From the NCBI GenBank assembly GCA_947305245.1, contig CAMZDG010000007.1, forward strand, positions 45,048 to 109,047: a DNA stretch of 64,000 nucleotides, read 5' to 3'. The DNA is from an uncultured Lachnospiraceae bacterium (GTDB lineage: Bacteria; Bacillota; Clostridia; Lachnospirales; Lachnospiraceae). The notes beneath the pieces were generated by a model. The model worked only from the letters and a program-made list of their open reading frames with translations, did no database searches and had not been told where the DNA came from. Below, piece after piece: positions 8,134-15,319 of this stretch; position 1 is the first letter of the stretch, and each line of letters opens with the position of its first letter. Position numbers and translations under genes: made by a program.

Positions 8134-8161
8134 GTCAATAAAAGAATGGAGTTGACATTAA

Positions 8162-9079
8162 ATGCGCGCACATAAAGATCCCAATTTAAGTTGGAGGTTT
8201 TGTAAGTATCTCCTAGCTATTCTAAATTTTATTGCATCGCTTGCATCCATAGCCGGGTTTATTTATTCTTTGATTTCTGAAACAAAAGAAAAAGCGTATT
8301 CCGTTTTATGGATTCTTGCAGGTGTCGTCTTTGTTTGTGGAGTGATAGCATGTATTTTACTTATTCGGTCAGAAAAGTTTAGTGTTTTTGAACAAAGTAA
8401 AAAGTTTGCCTCTGGATTTCATGAAATACTGCATTGTCTGCGAGATCATAGCAAAGAGCTTGACGATTTGGCGAAGCGACATGAAAGAATGAATCGCGAT
8501 GATTTCATTAGTAAAATCACCGCAGATTGTATTGATATAATGAATCGTTTATCGACTATACTAACTCAAACAACTGGTGTGCATGTCCGATCCTGCATAA
8601 AGCTTATGGATTTTGTAAAAAATGGAGAAAAAAATCCCAGGAATATAAATTTGATTACATTTGCTCGTAGCGGAAAAGATGGATTAAACGCATGCTTAAA
8701 AGAACAGTCAAAGATAATAAAAGTATCTGAAAATACAGATTTTGAAAAGATTTATTTCATTGATGAAGAATATGAAGAAGATAGAAAACATTACTTTTAT
8801 TCAAAAGATCTGACTAAAGAGAACGAATATATTAATAGTGATCCCAAATGGCAAAAAAAGTATTGTACTACGATAGTAATGCCAATGCGATATTTGGTTG
8901 AATGCACTGAAGAAAAGGCAGTTTATGATATTGTTGGATTTCTGTGTGTTGATTCTAAAACAAAGGGAGCATTTGAAAAGCAAAATATATACTTTACGAT
9001 TGAATTCTTAAAGGGTATTTCGGATATAATGTATAGTTATCTAAATGCTTGTGTAACATATTATAAAGAATTATCTTAG
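8162..9079 (+). CDS. Two-TM protein with cytoplasmic GAF-like domain, unknown role
   Basis: 305 residues. Two hydrophobic helices (about 14-38 and 47-70) anchor the N-terminus; a helical linker (75-150) and a soluble C-terminal domain follow. Near residues 237-300 the pattern of a strand (TTIVMPMRYLV), a strand with GFLCVDSKT and a closing helix (ISDIMYSYLNACV) resembles the last part of a GAF-type sensor domain. No kinase, cyclase or nuclease motif is seen. It has its own promoter, a GGAG site about 10 nt before ATG 8162, and is AT-rich like its neighbours. A membrane-tethered sensor is the best reading, but the GAF assignment is by eye only. Confidence 0.6.
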   Translation: MRAHKDPNLSWRFCKYLLAILNFIASLASIAGFIYSLISETKEKAYSVLWILAGVVFVCGVIACILLIRSEKFSVFEQSKKFASGFHEILHCLRDHSKELDDLAKRHERMNRDDFISKITADCIDIMNRLSTILTQTTGVHVRSCIKLMDFVKNGEKNPRNINLITFARSGKDGLNACLKEQSKIIKVSENTDFEKIYFIDEEYEEDRKHYFYSKDLTKENEYINSDPKWQKKYCTTIVMPMRYLVECTEEKAVYDIVGFLCVDSKTKGAFEKQNIYFTIEFLKGISDIMYSYLNACVTYYKELS

Positions 9080-9092
9080 AGGGTAATACTAT

Positions 9093-9257
9093 ATGAAAAT
9101 AATCATTAATTCAATGTTGAAGCAGATGAAGCGAGGATTTGCATATAAGAAAAGCATTAAGAAACAATTAGTTCATACGCAAAGTGATGTAAAGAATCCA
9201 TATCCGAAATCAAAAGTCGTTTATCGTGCCCAAAATACTTTTCATAGCATTGACTAG
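9093..9257 (+). CDS. Small basic protein (54 aa)
   Basis: It starts 13 bp after the previous stop, with AGAGGG at 9078-9083 as ribosome site, and ends at TAG 9255-9257. The product is strongly basic (SMLKQMKRGFAYKKSIKKQ) with a Ser/Asn-rich tail and no membrane segment. The close spacing suggests it is co-expressed with the GAF-like membrane protein. No family recognised; a small chance it is only a chance frame. Confidence 0.4.
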   Translation: MKIIINSMLKQMKRGFAYKKSIKKQLVHTQSDVKNPYPKSKVVYRAQNTFHSID

Positions 9258-9349
9258 AAGGTGTTGATACAACTAGAATTATTTGGGTCGATCATTAGGC
9301 TCCTATTAAAAGTATAAATCTTCGGGGAATCAAAGTATTAAATGGAGTA

Positions 9350-9417
9350 GAGGACGGCTGGTGGGAAACACCAGCCGTAGCAAGGAATAAAATGATTGGA
9401 ATGTTACACAAATAACC
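9350..9417 (+). repeat. Hairpin element, copy 2
   Basis: ACGGCTGGTG (9354-9363), loop GGAAA, CACCAGCCGT (9369-9378): a perfect 10-bp stem differing from copy 1 by a C-G to T-A pair change, followed by AGCAAGGAATAAAATGATTG and GAATGTTA. Loop sequence and length differ between copies. Similarity continues loosely for about 30 bp. Confidence 0.75.
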
Positions 9418-9491
9418 AGCACGCTTGATTTTAATAACAATATCACATTATAAACCTATGGATGCGTTCAGGGATTGGAGGAACATAAGAT

Positions 9492-10118
9492 ATGCTTTTT
9501 ATGTTAGAAAACTTGCTTATAGGAATAATAAGTGGAATAATATCTGGTATTTTGGTTTCGCGTATTTTTTTGTTACAGGGAGAATATCAAAATCAGATAG
9601 CCTTTTTTGAATCTTTGTTAAATAAATTACGATATGCGAAAGTATCCTTAGAAATGTGTCGCAAGATACTAGAATTGAAGTACGACACTCAAGAAACCGC
9701 TAAAAAAGAAACAATAGAGAACAAATATGCGTCGGTTAATCAATACTATGCCATTCACGGTGACCAAGATTGGATTTCCGCTTCAGATACGATTAATGTA
9801 ATTATCCAGCAGATGAATGAATACTTTGATCGCAATAAGAGCATTAAGATGGTAACGGGTAGTAGTGAGAAAGAATTAGAGGTCCTTTGTGACAATGCAA
9901 ATTCAGTTTTGAATAAAATACAAAAAATGAAAGAATACAGCTTTTCAAATATCAATGAGAATATTGGGGAAATTGATACGATTGAAAAAAAGTACAAGGA
10001 ATATAGTAAAGGGACGAACAGAAAACTTATGAGAATATTTTTTAAGGATAGAATTGTCATTGGAATAATGTTGTTATTATTTATAGTTTTGATAAGTTAT
10101 ATTATTGTACGCTTGTAA
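9492..10118 (+). CDS. Membrane-anchored coiled-coil protein, unknown (208 aa)
   Basis: A hydrophobic helix at residues 5-29 and another at the extreme C-terminus (about 186-207) bracket a helical, charged middle (KEIENKYASV..., MNEYFDRNKS..., IEKKYKEYSKG). Both ends in the membrane with a cytoplasmic coiled coil between is the likely topology. GGAGG at 9477-9481 supports ATG 9492; ATG 9501 is also possible. It follows the hairpin element by 75 bp. No motif points to an enzyme. It resembles in general plan the truncated membrane protein at the window start but not in sequence. Confidence 0.5.
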   Translation: MLFMLENLLIGIISGIISGILVSRIFLLQGEYQNQIAFFESLLNKLRYAKVSLEMCRKILELKYDTQETAKKETIENKYASVNQYYAIHGDQDWISASDTINVIIQQMNEYFDRNKSIKMVTGSSEKELEVLCDNANSVLNKIQKMKEYSFSNINENIGEIDTIEKKYKEYSKGTNRKLMRIFFKDRIVIGIMLLLFIVLISYIIVRL

Positions 10119-10164
10119 CAATTCTTATCAGAATTTTAGTTATTTTGCACTTTGGAGAAGAACA

Positions 10165-10887
10165 TTGCCAAGACCCAAACGAAAACCAAATTACAACGGA
10201 ACAAAGACCATGCAGGAACTCCTGAATGAAATCTGCAATTATTTTGGACCTTCTGTGGATGATCGTGAGAGGGAAGACATTGATCACGTGAAACTCCGCG
10301 GAGTGGCTGACCATTTTAACGTAACGCTGATTAAGGCGAGAAAGCTTCTGATCACGGGCGGAAAGTACAGTACTTATCTGTCACGGGAAGTGCAGGAGAT
10401 GTATGCAAGCGGAAAATCCATTCAGGAGATCATGCGGAAGACGGGACTGAAGAAGTCTTCCGTATATTCTTATCTGCCATACAATCATCTGGCTTACAAC
10501 CTGCCTGACAGCAGCATTGAAGCGGAGAGGCAGAAGCAGTATCGCGTGAGGAAGCGGAACGCTTTGAGGTCTGACGATGAGAAGGAAGAAAAACTCTGGC
10601 AGGAGATGACTATGCTACAGGGGTGTCTTTTCAGTACCTGTAAGGGACTGGATTTCACCTATCGGATCCGAGGAGGCGAAATGTTCGTGGACCGAAGGGA
10701 GAAGAGCATTACAAAGGCTTCGGTCATGGCGGCATATCGGAATGCCAGGCAGCTTGGAGGTGAGGTTACGGGGCCGAAGCAGCTGGGCGTGTTTGGTGCA
10801 AATTACATTTGGCCAATATTTTTGAAGATGGGGATTGTTTCTTTTACATATAAGAAACGGGATAAAAACGGTGTGTTTATGTTGTAA
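10165..10887 (+). CDS. Helix-turn-helix regulator with C-terminal extension
   Basis: TTG 10165 is preferred (GGAGAAG 4 nt upstream) over a farther TTG at 10105 inside the previous gene; ATG 10210 is an alternative. That gives 240 residues. The N-terminal half has two HTH-like blocks shared with the protein at 3502 (FNVTLIKARKLLITGGKYST and GLKKSSVYSYLPYNHLAYNL). The C-terminal half (about 120-240), missing from that paralogue, includes FTYRIRGGEMFVDRREKSIT and a basic region. This looks like a transcription regulator with a small effector or wing domain. The two paralogues bracket the Lamassu-like and membrane-protein genes. Confidence 0.6.
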   Translation: MPRPKRKPNYNGTKTMQELLNEICNYFGPSVDDREREDIDHVKLRGVADHFNVTLIKARKLLITGGKYSTYLSREVQEMYASGKSIQEIMRKTGLKKSSVYSYLPYNHLAYNLPDSSIEAERQKQYRVRKRNALRSDDEKEEKLWQEMTMLQGCLFSTCKGLDFTYRIRGGEMFVDRREKSITKASVMAAYRNARQLGGEVTGPKQLGVFGANYIWPIFLKMGIVSFTYKKRDKNGVFML

Positions 10888-10989
10888 TTCTTGTAAGAAA
10901 CAGTATAATATAATTAGAGGATAAAGAACCTCTATACGCATAAGATGTGTTGCGTATGTGTTTTGTGTCACGAAAAATGGGGGAATGCT

Positions 10990-12033
10990 ATGTATAAACA
11001 AAGGGTTGAACTATATAGAGCATTAGAAAACGAGTTCAACAGTAAAATAATTGCCTATATCACTAGTGATAGACCTAATATGGGAGCGCAGATTGCGTCA
11101 GATGTTATAGATTTTTTTATTGATCACCTGGACAAAATCGGTCCGTGTGAAAGAATCTCTTTGTTCCTTTACACCAGAGGCGGAGATACTTCTGCGGCAA
11201 GAAATATTGTTAATCTTTTACGCATGTATGGAGATGAACTGCAAGTGATTGTCCCACATAAGGCACATAGTTCAGGGACGATAATAGCTCTAGGTGCGAA
11301 TGAAATAGTCATGACAAAACAAGCTACGTTGGGACCGATAGATCCCAGTTTGAATACTGACCTAAACCCGAGAGTGATTGATGGAAGGATTTTCCCTGTT
11401 AGCGTCGAAGCGGTAAAAGGATATCTTGAATTCGCGAAAGATGAGTTAGAAATTAAGGATGCCAACGCACTGGCCAGTGTGTTTGAGAAATTAACTGATT
11501 TTGTTCATCCGTTAGTACTCGGAGAAGTATATCGCTCAAAAGCACAGATTCAAATGATGGCGAGTAAGCTTCTTCAGAATCAAGTGAAGGATGAGGAACA
11601 ATTAAAACGCATTATAGCATTTTTATGTAGCGAATCAGGAAGCCATGATTATACAATCAATCGACGTGAAGCAAAATCGGAATTAGGGCTTAATATAATC
11701 AATCCTTCACCGCAACAATACGAAATAATCAAAGAAATTTATGATGACATAAATGAAGAGCTGATGTTTAACTCTCCTTTTCAACTGGGAGAAATAAATG
11801 GAGCTTATGCGGTTAGAAGATGTTTATTGGAAAGTATTGAAGGGGGATCGGATTATTTTTCAACGGAGGGGACTGTCGAGAGGGGTAAGATTGCGGATGG
11901 AAAGCTGGCAATTAGGAATCAGATTAATTTTGAAGGCTGGCGACACGATTTTTCGCTTAGTAGCAATGTAAAGATTGTTAAAGATGTGAATAAGGAGATT
12001 GAATATGAGCGTAGTGATGAATACCAGACCTAA
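10990..12033 (+). CDS. SDH/ClpP-fold serine protease family protein
   Basis: ATG 10990 follows GGGGGAA at a good distance, giving 347 residues; the longer frame from 10945 adds a Cys-rich run with no ribosome site. The ClpP/crotonase core is visible at about 60-115: LYTRGGD, then HKAHSSGTIIALGANEIVMT, with Ser94 (or Ser95) in the SxGT motif as candidate nucleophile and LGPIDP after it, as in serine dehydrogenase proteinase (SDH) proteins and SppA. No signal peptide, so it acts in the cytoplasm. The last 120 residues are an extra domain. The stop lies 29 bp inside the next gene (Panacea antitoxin) and there is no terminator between them, so the two are one operon. Its substrate is unknown. Confidence 0.75.
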   Translation: MYKQRVELYRALENEFNSKIIAYITSDRPNMGAQIASDVIDFFIDHLDKIGPCERISLFLYTRGGDTSAARNIVNLLRMYGDELQVIVPHKAHSSGTIIALGANEIVMTKQATLGPIDPSLNTDLNPRVIDGRIFPVSVEAVKGYLEFAKDELEIKDANALASVFEKLTDFVHPLVLGEVYRSKAQIQMMASKLLQNQVKDEEQLKRIIAFLCSESGSHDYTINRREAKSELGLNIINPSPQQYEIIKEIYDDINEELMFNSPFQLGEINGAYAVRRCLLESIEGGSDYFSTEGTVERGKIADGKLAIRNQINFEGWRHDFSLSSNVKIVKDVNKEIEYERSDEYQT

Positions 12034-12601
12034 TTCTGCTTGCAATGTTTCATATAATGCTTTCGGAACATATACAACTTCTGCAATTCCTATTGATACC
12101 GAGAGATATATTGCACTTACGGAAAATGAAATGGCTGAAATAAACGAGGAAGAAGTAGGAAAGTATTCCGTGTTTGAGGTCGCTAATTGGTTCTTAAAAA
12201 AGGAACCGATGACGCATTTAAAAGTTCAGAAATTATGTTATTATGCTCAAGCATGGACTTATGCGCTCAAGGGTTATAGATTAGAGGACACAGATTTTCA
12301 GGCATGGGTTCATGGACCAGTGTCTCCAGCATTGTGGGAAAGATTCAAGGCGTTCGGCTACGATACAATAAAGATTAAGGGAGAAATAAAGTTTTCTTTT
12401 GAAACGGGTGACATAAAATTGCTTGAAGATGTGTGGGATACTTATGGAGAAAATACTGGGAGTGCGCTTGAAGCGTTGACACACAGAGAACTTCCTTGGA
12501 TAGAAGCAAGAAGGGGATATGAAACAGATGAAAGATGTACGGTTGTGATTTCTCCTAAAACAATGGCGGCATATTATAAGTCTATTTATTCATGTGATTA
12601 A
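12005..12601 (+). CDS. Panacea-domain (DUF4065/SocA-like) antitoxin
   Basis: ATG 12005 has AAGGAG at 11992-11997; an upstream in-frame TTG is less likely. The 198-residue protein has a variable N-terminal ~55 residues and then the Panacea domain: KLCYYAQAWTYALKG and FQAWVHGPVSPALWERFK are the diagnostic blocks. Panacea is a promiscuous antitoxin domain found with many unrelated toxins, which it neutralises by direct binding, in toxin-antitoxin and prophage loci. The gene overlaps both the protease gene (29 bp) and the following small gene (8 bp). The downstream gene is therefore the natural toxin candidate, but the protease could also be part of the unit. Confidence 0.8.
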   Translation: MSVVMNTRPNSACNVSYNAFGTYTTSAIPIDTERYIALTENEMAEINEEEVGKYSVFEVANWFLKKEPMTHLKVQKLCYYAQAWTYALKGYRLEDTDFQAWVHGPVSPALWERFKAFGYDTIKIKGEIKFSFETGDIKLLEDVWDTYGENTGSALEALTHRELPWIEARRGYETDERCTVVISPKTMAAYYKSIYSCD

Positions 12602-12926
12602 AATGGCAAAGTTAACGCAGAGTCAAAATAGAGAAGTTCCTTTTGAATTGTGTTTTAAGTATCCTTTGGAGAACGGATATACTTTTAAGGAACTTACACC
12701 GGAAAATATCAGACAATTTCAAACCTTTTTGAATAGAGTTTCTGGGATGACGGTAACAGAGGTCGATAAATCATATTCGCGAAAACCTGATAAGAATGAT
12801 TCATTTAAAGGAATGCAAGTGTATCATTATGCAGTAACGGAGGTCTTCCGTCTTCATGTAGTGATTGAGGCTGGGTATTACAAAATAATAAGACTAGATC
12901 CAAAGCATAAAATTCATAAAAGTTAA
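12594..12926 (+). CDS. Putative toxin paired with the Panacea antitoxin (110 aa)
   Basis: GTG 12594 overlaps the antitoxin stop; ATG 12603 is the alternative start. The protein is small and basic, with a C-terminal stretch of beta-strand character, FRLHVVIEAGYYKIIRLDPKH, ending KIHKS, which resembles the closing strands of small single-domain toxins with conserved His/Lys. I do not recognise the family, so the toxin role rests on size and position. Transcription ends at the terminator 60 bp downstream. Confidence 0.55.
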   Translation: MIKMAKLTQSQNREVPFELCFKYPLENGYTFKELTPENIRQFQTFLNRVSGMTVTEVDKSYSRKPDKNDSFKGMQVYHYAVTEVFRLHVVIEAGYYKIIRLDPKHKIHKS

Positions 12927-12983
12927 GTAGATGTTGGATTTAAAACATGGAGTTAGTGATTATATTTAAAAAGTATTAAATTT

Positions 12984-13021
12984 GGCCCGAAAGGCTTGCT
13001 GGGGCTTGACGGGCCTTCTTT
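12984..13021 (+). terminator. Intrinsic terminator of the protease-Panacea operon
   Basis: GGCCCG (12984-12989) pairs with CGGGCC (13010-13015), with a possible inner stem, followed by TTCTTT. Confidence 0.6.
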
Positions 13022-13075
13022 AAAGGCGTATTATTCATATAGTTGAACAATTACAATCAGATGGAGATGGAAGAG

Positions 13076-13447
13076 ATGACGATTAGCGAGAGGGTGTTTG
13101 ACAGGCTGCGGCAGTTATCAATGACGCAGAAGGAATTTGCCAGGAGGACGGGAATACTGGAAAGCACGATCAGCGAGTGGAAGAAGAACAAGACGAACCC
13201 GACGTCTGACAAGATTCTTGCGATCTGTAAGGCCCTGGACGTGTCACCGGAATGGCTTTTGTCGGGAGTGGATCCGGCGGCAAGCAGGGGAAGGAATCAG
13301 AAGTATTACGTGATCGACATTGAAACGGAAACCGGAAGGCTCGTGAAGGAATTTAACAGGATGGACGGTTCGTACAGGGAAAGGATCCTAGGCTACGTCG
13401 ACGCTTACGCAAACATCCTAAAGGAGATGGCGGCTAAAAGCGAGTGA
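13076..13447 (+). CDS. XRE-family helix-turn-helix regulator
   Basis: ATG 13076 has GGAGA 8 nt upstream (the frame also runs to a TTG at 13043 without a ribosome site). 123 residues. The Cro/CI HTH spans about 5-60: MTQKEFARRTGILESTISEW, then NPTSDKILAICKALDVSPEW. The C-terminal half (IDIETETGRLVKEFNRMDG... YVDAYANILKEM) is helical, probably for dimerisation. Typical of phage-like or island repressors. It is the only gene between two terminators apart from a tiny downstream frame, and its composition is richer in G+C than the genes before it. Confidence 0.82.
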   Translation: MTISERVFDRLRQLSMTQKEFARRTGILESTISEWKKNKTNPTSDKILAICKALDVSPEWLLSGVDPAASRGRNQKYYVIDIETETGRLVKEFNRMDGSYRERILGYVDAYANILKEMAAKSE

Positions 13448-13530
13448 TTAATTTAGCTCCCCCGTAAATCCATATAATTGAAATAATACAGAAAGAAAGG
13501 AATTGACTGATTGGCAAGAAAGAAAAGAGT

Positions 13531-13611
13531 GTGGTGGAGGATGTGGAGCGTTCAAAGATCATTTTCCGCTTTGACGATAAGGACGAGTTCCTGGAGGAGA
13601 TGAAGGCATAA
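13531..13611 (+). CDS. Possible 26-residue peptide
   Basis: GTG 13531 to TAA 13609 encodes a peptide with KIIFRFDDKDEFLEEMKA at its end, which looks protein-like and lies between the XRE gene and a strong terminator. The start is uncertain because the ribosome site AGAAAGGAA lies about 25 bases upstream. Low confidence. Confidence 0.2.
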   Translation: MVEDVERSKIIFRFDDKDEFLEEMKA

Positions 13612-13628
13612 GCAATCGTTTAAAGGCA

Positions 13629-13659
13629 GCGGGCGGAGCAATTCGCCCGCTTTTTCTTT
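13629..13659 (+). terminator. Strong intrinsic terminator
   Basis: GCGGGCG (13629-13635), 8-nt loop, CGCCCGC (13644-13650), then TTTTTCTTT. Confidence 0.9.
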
Positions 13660-13773
13660 GTCGTGTAATGATCTGCCTTGCTGCTTGGAAATGCGCGATT
13701 TATGTGTGCTCATGTTTCTTTGCATGAAGCATTTTTTTATGAAATAATGGCAATTTATAAAGTGCTATCAAAA

Positions 13774-13797
13774 ATATTGCATGTTATCAAGCAATAT
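13774..13797 (+). promoter_or_regulatory. Inverted repeat, possible AbiEi operator
   Basis: ATATTGC (13774-13780) and GCAATAT (13791-13797), 10 bp apart, 36 bp before the AbiEi start, within an AT-rich promoter-like stretch. AbiEi proteins are known to repress their own promoter by binding inverted repeats. Confidence 0.4.
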
Positions 13798-13832
13798 GAT
13801 AATATAAAATAAAAATGATAGAAGGTGATTTC

Positions 13833-14816
13833 ATGCAAGAATTATTAGGGCGGATATTTGGAAATAAACTTGAAAAATACGAGGCGGTAAGATATTCCCT
13901 GCCATTATACCTGAAAGACGGGAGAAGTTTTTTTGTCGTTACCGTTTGTGGGCAATCTTTTGTCATTGTACGTTTTTTGACGACGGAGCGCTTTAACATT
14001 AATACGCTAAAGAAGCAAATGGCGACGTATAAGAATTCCCTTAAGGAAAGTATTGCATACGGATTCGACAAGGTCAGTACCTTTCAACGCAAAAGCCTGA
14101 TTGAAAATGAAGTACCATTTGTGGCCCTTAACGGACAGGTGTATCTTCCGTTCATTGGTGCTTATTTCGAAAAAAGCGTGAAGAGTGAAGAAACCGTTCC
14201 TGAAAAGTTTACTTGGGGTGCACAACTTCTATTTTTGCTGTTCCTTTATGAGAATAATGCTTATACAAAGACCGAGGCGATTAAAAGGTTAATGGTTAAG
14301 CCAATGACTGTTACCAGGGCTTCAAGGATACTGGTGGAAAAGGGCTTAATCAAGGAGAAAAAAAGGGGAAATGAAGTATGGATGACCATTGCTGAAGAAG
14401 ACAGAAAGGCATTTTACGTGAAAGGTGAGAGATACCTGATCAATCCGGTTCATGACGTCATATACGTTCCAAATGGAAGGGTCGCCGGAAAAGTGCCCGC
14501 CGCCGGAGAATATAGCCTTTCGCTAAGATCTGACTTTGGTTATCCTGAGTACGTGGAATATGCTTTTTACAAGGATGATCCCGGGATAAAGGACATGGCT
14601 GGCATAGATCCAAGTCTTGACGCATCAGGAAATCTGGCGCGGTTCCAAAAATGGAGGTATGATCCTAAACTTTTTTCCGGAAACGTTTTCGAGAAAGAAA
14701 TGGTGGACCCGGTTTCGCTGATATGTTCCTTAAGTGACGTAAAAGACGAAAGGATACACAAGTGCCTTGAACAAGTTAAGGAGGAAATCTGGAAATGGCA
14801 AACAACGAGGAACTAA
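13833..14816 (+). CDS. abiEi: AbiEi-like antitoxin (type IV toxin-antitoxin), now without its toxin
   Basis: ATG 13833 follows GAAGGTG (ATG 13815 is in frame but lies before that site); 327 residues. A MarR-like winged helix lies at about 125-185: TKTEAIKRLMVKPMTVTRAS and RILVEKGLIKEKKRG. The C-terminal part (YLINPVHDVIYVPNGRVAG, AFYKDDPG) is mixed alpha/beta. The overlapping downstream gene is the start of an AbiEii nucleotidyltransferase, which identifies the pair. AbiEi silences the toxin without direct contact and represses its own operon. With the toxin cut off, this is an orphan antitoxin. Length is at the long end for the family. Confidence 0.65.
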   Translation: MQELLGRIFGNKLEKYEAVRYSLPLYLKDGRSFFVVTVCGQSFVIVRFLTTERFNINTLKKQMATYKNSLKESIAYGFDKVSTFQRKSLIENEVPFVALNGQVYLPFIGAYFEKSVKSEETVPEKFTWGAQLLFLLFLYENNAYTKTEAIKRLMVKPMTVTRASRILVEKGLIKEKKRGNEVWMTIAEEDRKAFYVKGERYLINPVHDVIYVPNGRVAGKVPAAGEYSLSLRSDFGYPEYVEYAFYKDDPGIKDMAGIDPSLDASGNLARFQKWRYDPKLFSGNVFEKEMVDPVSLICSLSDVKDERIHKCLEQVKEEIWKWQTTRN

Positions 14817-14911
14817 AGAACAACCTAAGATCATTTAGGGAGACTTTTAAGGATTATGCGGAATACTACACGGTTATAGGCGGAACCGCATTTAGGTGTT
14901 GTGGATTCTGA
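14795..14911 (+). pseudogene. abiEii: AbiEii/AbiGii toxin, N-terminal fragment only
   Basis: ATG 14795 overlaps the antitoxin by 22 bp and has AAGGAGG upstream. The 38 codons read as the beginning of an AbiEii nucleotidyltransferase: a helix (LRSFRETFKDYAEYYTV), then the IGGTA nucleotide motif, and then TGA at 14909. The catalytic Asp motif and the other ~200 residues are absent; the sequence passes directly into the tRNA-Leu promoter region. A deletion or site-specific event next to the tRNA removed the rest. Confidence 0.7.
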
Positions 14912-14958
14912 GACAAACTGAGAAGTTCGGCATCAAAGTTATTCCCCGCGTTTGACAC

Positions 14959-14987
14959 TTGACGTGTAAGTGCCTGGCGGATATAAT
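14959..14987 (+). promoter_or_regulatory. Promoter of tRNA-Leu
   Basis: TTGACG (14959-14964), 17-bp spacer, TATAAT (14982-14987), 34 bp before the mature tRNA. Confidence 0.8.
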
Positions 14988-15021
14988 AAAAAGGTCGCTG
15001 AAGGTGATCTGGCGACGCTTT

Positions 15022-15101
15022 GCGGATATGGCGGAATTGGCAGACGCGCCAGATTTAGGTTCTGGTGGGTGACCGTGCAGGTTCAAGTCCTGTTATCCGC
15101 A
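15022..15101 (+). tRNA. tRNA-Leu (anticodon TAG)
   Basis: Acceptor GCGGATA (15022-15028) pairs with TATCCGC (15094-15100), discriminator A. Anticodon arm CCAGA-TTTAGGT-TCTGG gives anticodon TAG. T-arm GCAGG-TTCAAGT-CCTGT. The variable arm is long, as expected for Leu. CCA is not encoded. It stands at the border between the accessory region and conserved genes, a common integration site. Confidence 0.95.
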
Positions 15102-15113
15102 CTTCATATTATG

Positions 15114-15150
15114 GCTTTCCATGAGGCATCATGGAGAGCTTTTCTATTTT
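15114..15150 (+). terminator. Intrinsic terminator after tRNA-Leu
   Basis: GCTTTCCATGA (15114-15124) and TCATGGAGAGC (15129-15139), one wobble pair, then TTTTCTATTTT. Confidence 0.85.
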
Positions 15151-15319
15151 GATGCGCGGCAGGGTGTAAAGTGCATAACAAACGACCTCAAAGATTGGCT
15201 AAAGTCGCTCTAGGTTTTTGCGGGAAAACATGATAGAATGTAAACGGAGCGGTCTGCTCTCTGAACACTTTAGGAACGAAGGCGGTTTTGGGAACGCTTT
15301 CTGCGTAAGGAGGGAAGGT

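Larger units (their letters stand above)
7731..8161 (+). other. Intergenic stretch with a hairpin element and gene debris
   Basis: It opens with the hairpin element at 7731-7800. An ATG at 7789 begins a 20-codon frame that stops at once; the -1 frame then reads on for about 20 sensible codons, suggesting a frameshifted relic. A 43-codon frame around 7930-8061 has no ribosome site. The end holds the promoter of the next gene. Nothing else is supportable. Confidence 0.5.

Noticed and set aside
10105..10164. Longer start (TTG 10105) for the HTH protein at 10165
   Set aside because: It overlaps the end of the preceding gene and has no ribosome site, whereas TTG 10165 has GGAGAAG.
12005..12601. 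Phage-only role for the Panacea gene (SocA/GepA)
   Set aside because: No phage structural, integrase or replication gene is present in the window, and the close pairing with a small gene fits a toxin-antitoxin unit better.
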